Assembly: GCA_007120095.1 (NCBI GenBank)
Contig: SKOM01000172.1
Span: forward strand, 1 to 7,855
Length of the DNA: 7,855 nt
Direction: 5' to 3'
From: Candidatus Competibacteraceae bacterium
Lineage (GTDB): Bacteria > Pseudomonadota > Gammaproteobacteria > Competibacterales > Competibacteraceae
Part shown: one piece after another, positions 6,881 to 7,855 of the stretch
Layout: every line of letters starts with the position of its first letter
Numbering within the stretch: position 1 is the first letter of the stretch
Translations under genes and position numbers: made by a program
Notes under the pieces: model-generated
Told to the model about the DNA's origin: nothing
Databases searched by the model: none
What the model saw: the letters and a program-made list of their open reading frames with translations, nothing else

Positions 6881-7855
6881 ATGAACCAACCCAGGCGTTT
6901 ACCCAGTGGTGGCCGCATTCAACGCAAGCAGGCGCTGGAATTTACCTTCCAGGGCAAAACCTATCAAGGCTATCAGGGCGATACCTTTGCTTCAGCGCTG
7001 CTGGCCAATGACGTTAAAATTGTCGGTCGCAGTTTTAAATACCACCGCCTGCGGGGCATTGTCGGCCATGGGGCGGAAGAGCCGAATGCCATTATGCAAA
7101 TTGGCCGGGGGGCGCGTACCCTGCCGGTACAGCGCGCCACCCAGGTGGAACTGTACGAGGGCCTGGACGCCCGCTGCATGACCGCTTGGCCGAGTCTGGA
7201 ATTCGACCTGCGAGCTGTGTTGGGCTGGTTTAGCCCGCTGTTGCCTGCGGGGTTTTACTACAAGACTTTTATGCGCCCGCAATGGCTGTGGCCGGTGTAC
7301 GAGTGGTTTATCCGCCACTCAGCCGGTTGGGGGGAAGCACCGTCGCAGCCCGATCCTGATCATTACGATCACATGAACGCCCATTGCGAGGTGCTGATTG
7401 TGGGTGCCGGCCCGGCCGGTTTGGCCGCCGCGCTGGCGGCGGGGCGTAGTGGGGCGCGAGTGCTGCTGGTGGATGAACAGCCCGAAATCGGCGGCAGTGT
7501 GCTGGGTTCGCGGGCCACCATCGACCAGCGGCCCGCCAGCGATTGGTTGGAGCATACTCGACGCGAATTAGCCGCCATGGCGAATGTTACGCTGTTATTA
7601 CGTGCCACGGCCTGGGGCTATTTCGATCATCAGTTCTTCGGAATTCTGGAACGCCGCACGGACCATCTACCGCCGGCGCTGGCCCGTGGCTCTCGGCAAC
7701 GGTTGTGGCGGGTGCGGGCTAAAAAAATCATTCTGGCCGCCGGCGCTTTTGAACGCCCTCTGGTGTTTGCTCATAACGACCGACCGGGGGTCATGCTGGC
7801 CTCCAGTGTGTCGATGTATCTCCAGCGCTGGGCGGTGCAGCCCGGTGAAGAAGCC
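6881..7855 (+). CDS. soxA: Sarcosine oxidase alpha subunit (SoxA), first 325 codons; runs off right window edge
   Basis: SoxA is the roughly 1000-residue alpha subunit of tetrameric sarcosine oxidase; it binds NAD+ and, through its C-terminal aminomethyltransferase-like half (off the window), tetrahydrofolate. Visible in order are a ferredoxin-fold N-terminal domain (about residues 17-95, with GDTFASALLAND, KYHRLRG and GAEEPNAIMQIG), which has no cysteine cluster and so no iron-sulfur site, as in known SoxA; a linker rich in aromatic residues, ending DPDHYDHMNAHC; and a Rossmann NAD-binding domain, VLIVGAGPAGLAAALAA (171-187), followed by DEQPEIGGSVL. Further on are GYFDH (246-250), RQRLWRVRAKKIILAAGAFERP (272-293) and NDRPGVMLASSV (299-310). 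The frame is open from the ATG at 6881 to the last base with no stop or frameshift. AGGT (6867-6870) ends ten nt before the start. It is the third gene of the soxBDA operon; soxG is expected next, beyond the edge. Confidence 0.97.
   Translation, partial: MNQPRRLPSGGRIQRKQALEFTFQGKTYQGYQGDTFASALLANDVKIVGRSFKYHRLRGIVGHGAEEPNAIMQIGRGARTLPVQRATQVELYEGLDARCMTAWPSLEFDLRAVLGWFSPLLPAGFYYKTFMRPQWLWPVYEWFIRHSAGWGEAPSQPDPDHYDHMNAHCEVLIVGAGPAGLAAALAAGRSGARVLLVDEQPEIGGSVLGSRATIDQRPASDWLEHTRRELAAMANVTLLLRATAWGYFDHQFFGILERRTDHLPPALARGSRQRLWRVRAKKIILAAGAFERPLVFAHNDRPGVMLASSVSMYLQRWAVQPGEEA

Noticed and set aside
1..7855. tRNA, rRNA, CRISPR, insertion sequence or phage signatures
   Set aside because: No cloverleaf, repeat-spacer array, transposase-like protein or terminal inverted repeat was seen on either strand.

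Overview
The window looks like chromosomal DNA of a proteobacterium, most likely a gammaproteobacterium. MutM, MnmG and the glucan phosphorylase are of ordinary gammaproteobacterial type, GC content looks moderate (somewhat above 50% by eye), and genes are packed with short gaps. The genus cannot be assigned from the sequence alone.

Layout. From the left edge to about 5068, everything is on the minus strand. Read in the direction of transcription (right to left), the genes are a glucan phosphorylase (glgP-type, 2573-5068), formamidopyrimidine-DNA glycosylase (mutM, 1572-2387), an AEC/auxin-efflux-carrier permease (587-1531) and the N-terminal third of the tRNA-modification flavoprotein MnmG (1-524, cut by the left edge). 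A 231-bp divergent intergenic region (5069-5299) separates this block from a plus-strand operon. That operon is soxB (5300-6547), soxD (6612-6863) and the first 325 codons of soxA (6881 to the right edge), encoding the beta, delta and alpha subunits of heterotetrameric sarcosine oxidase. The operon continues beyond the window, where soxG is expected.

How the genes work together. SoxBDA(G) is one enzyme. It oxidatively demethylates sarcosine to glycine and passes the one-carbon unit to tetrahydrofolate, with O2 as electron acceptor and H2O2 as by-product, as in glycine-betaine or sarcosine catabolism. The minus-strand genes are functionally unrelated to it and to each other: storage-glucan phosphorolysis, oxidised-purine repair, an uncharacterised permease and wobble-uridine modification. 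mutM and the permease may be co-transcribed (40-bp gap). mnmG has its own candidate promoter. glgP is probably monocistronic.

Non-coding. There is no RNA gene, CRISPR array, insertion sequence or convincing terminator, and no gene-free stretch over 300 bp. Two intergenic regions carry operator-like symmetry: a 10-bp palindrome next to a perfect TATAAT in front of mnmG, and a 10-bp palindrome plus a 19-bp-period imperfect direct repeat in front of soxB. I found no convincing undescribed system. The findings are modest regulatory and genome-context points.
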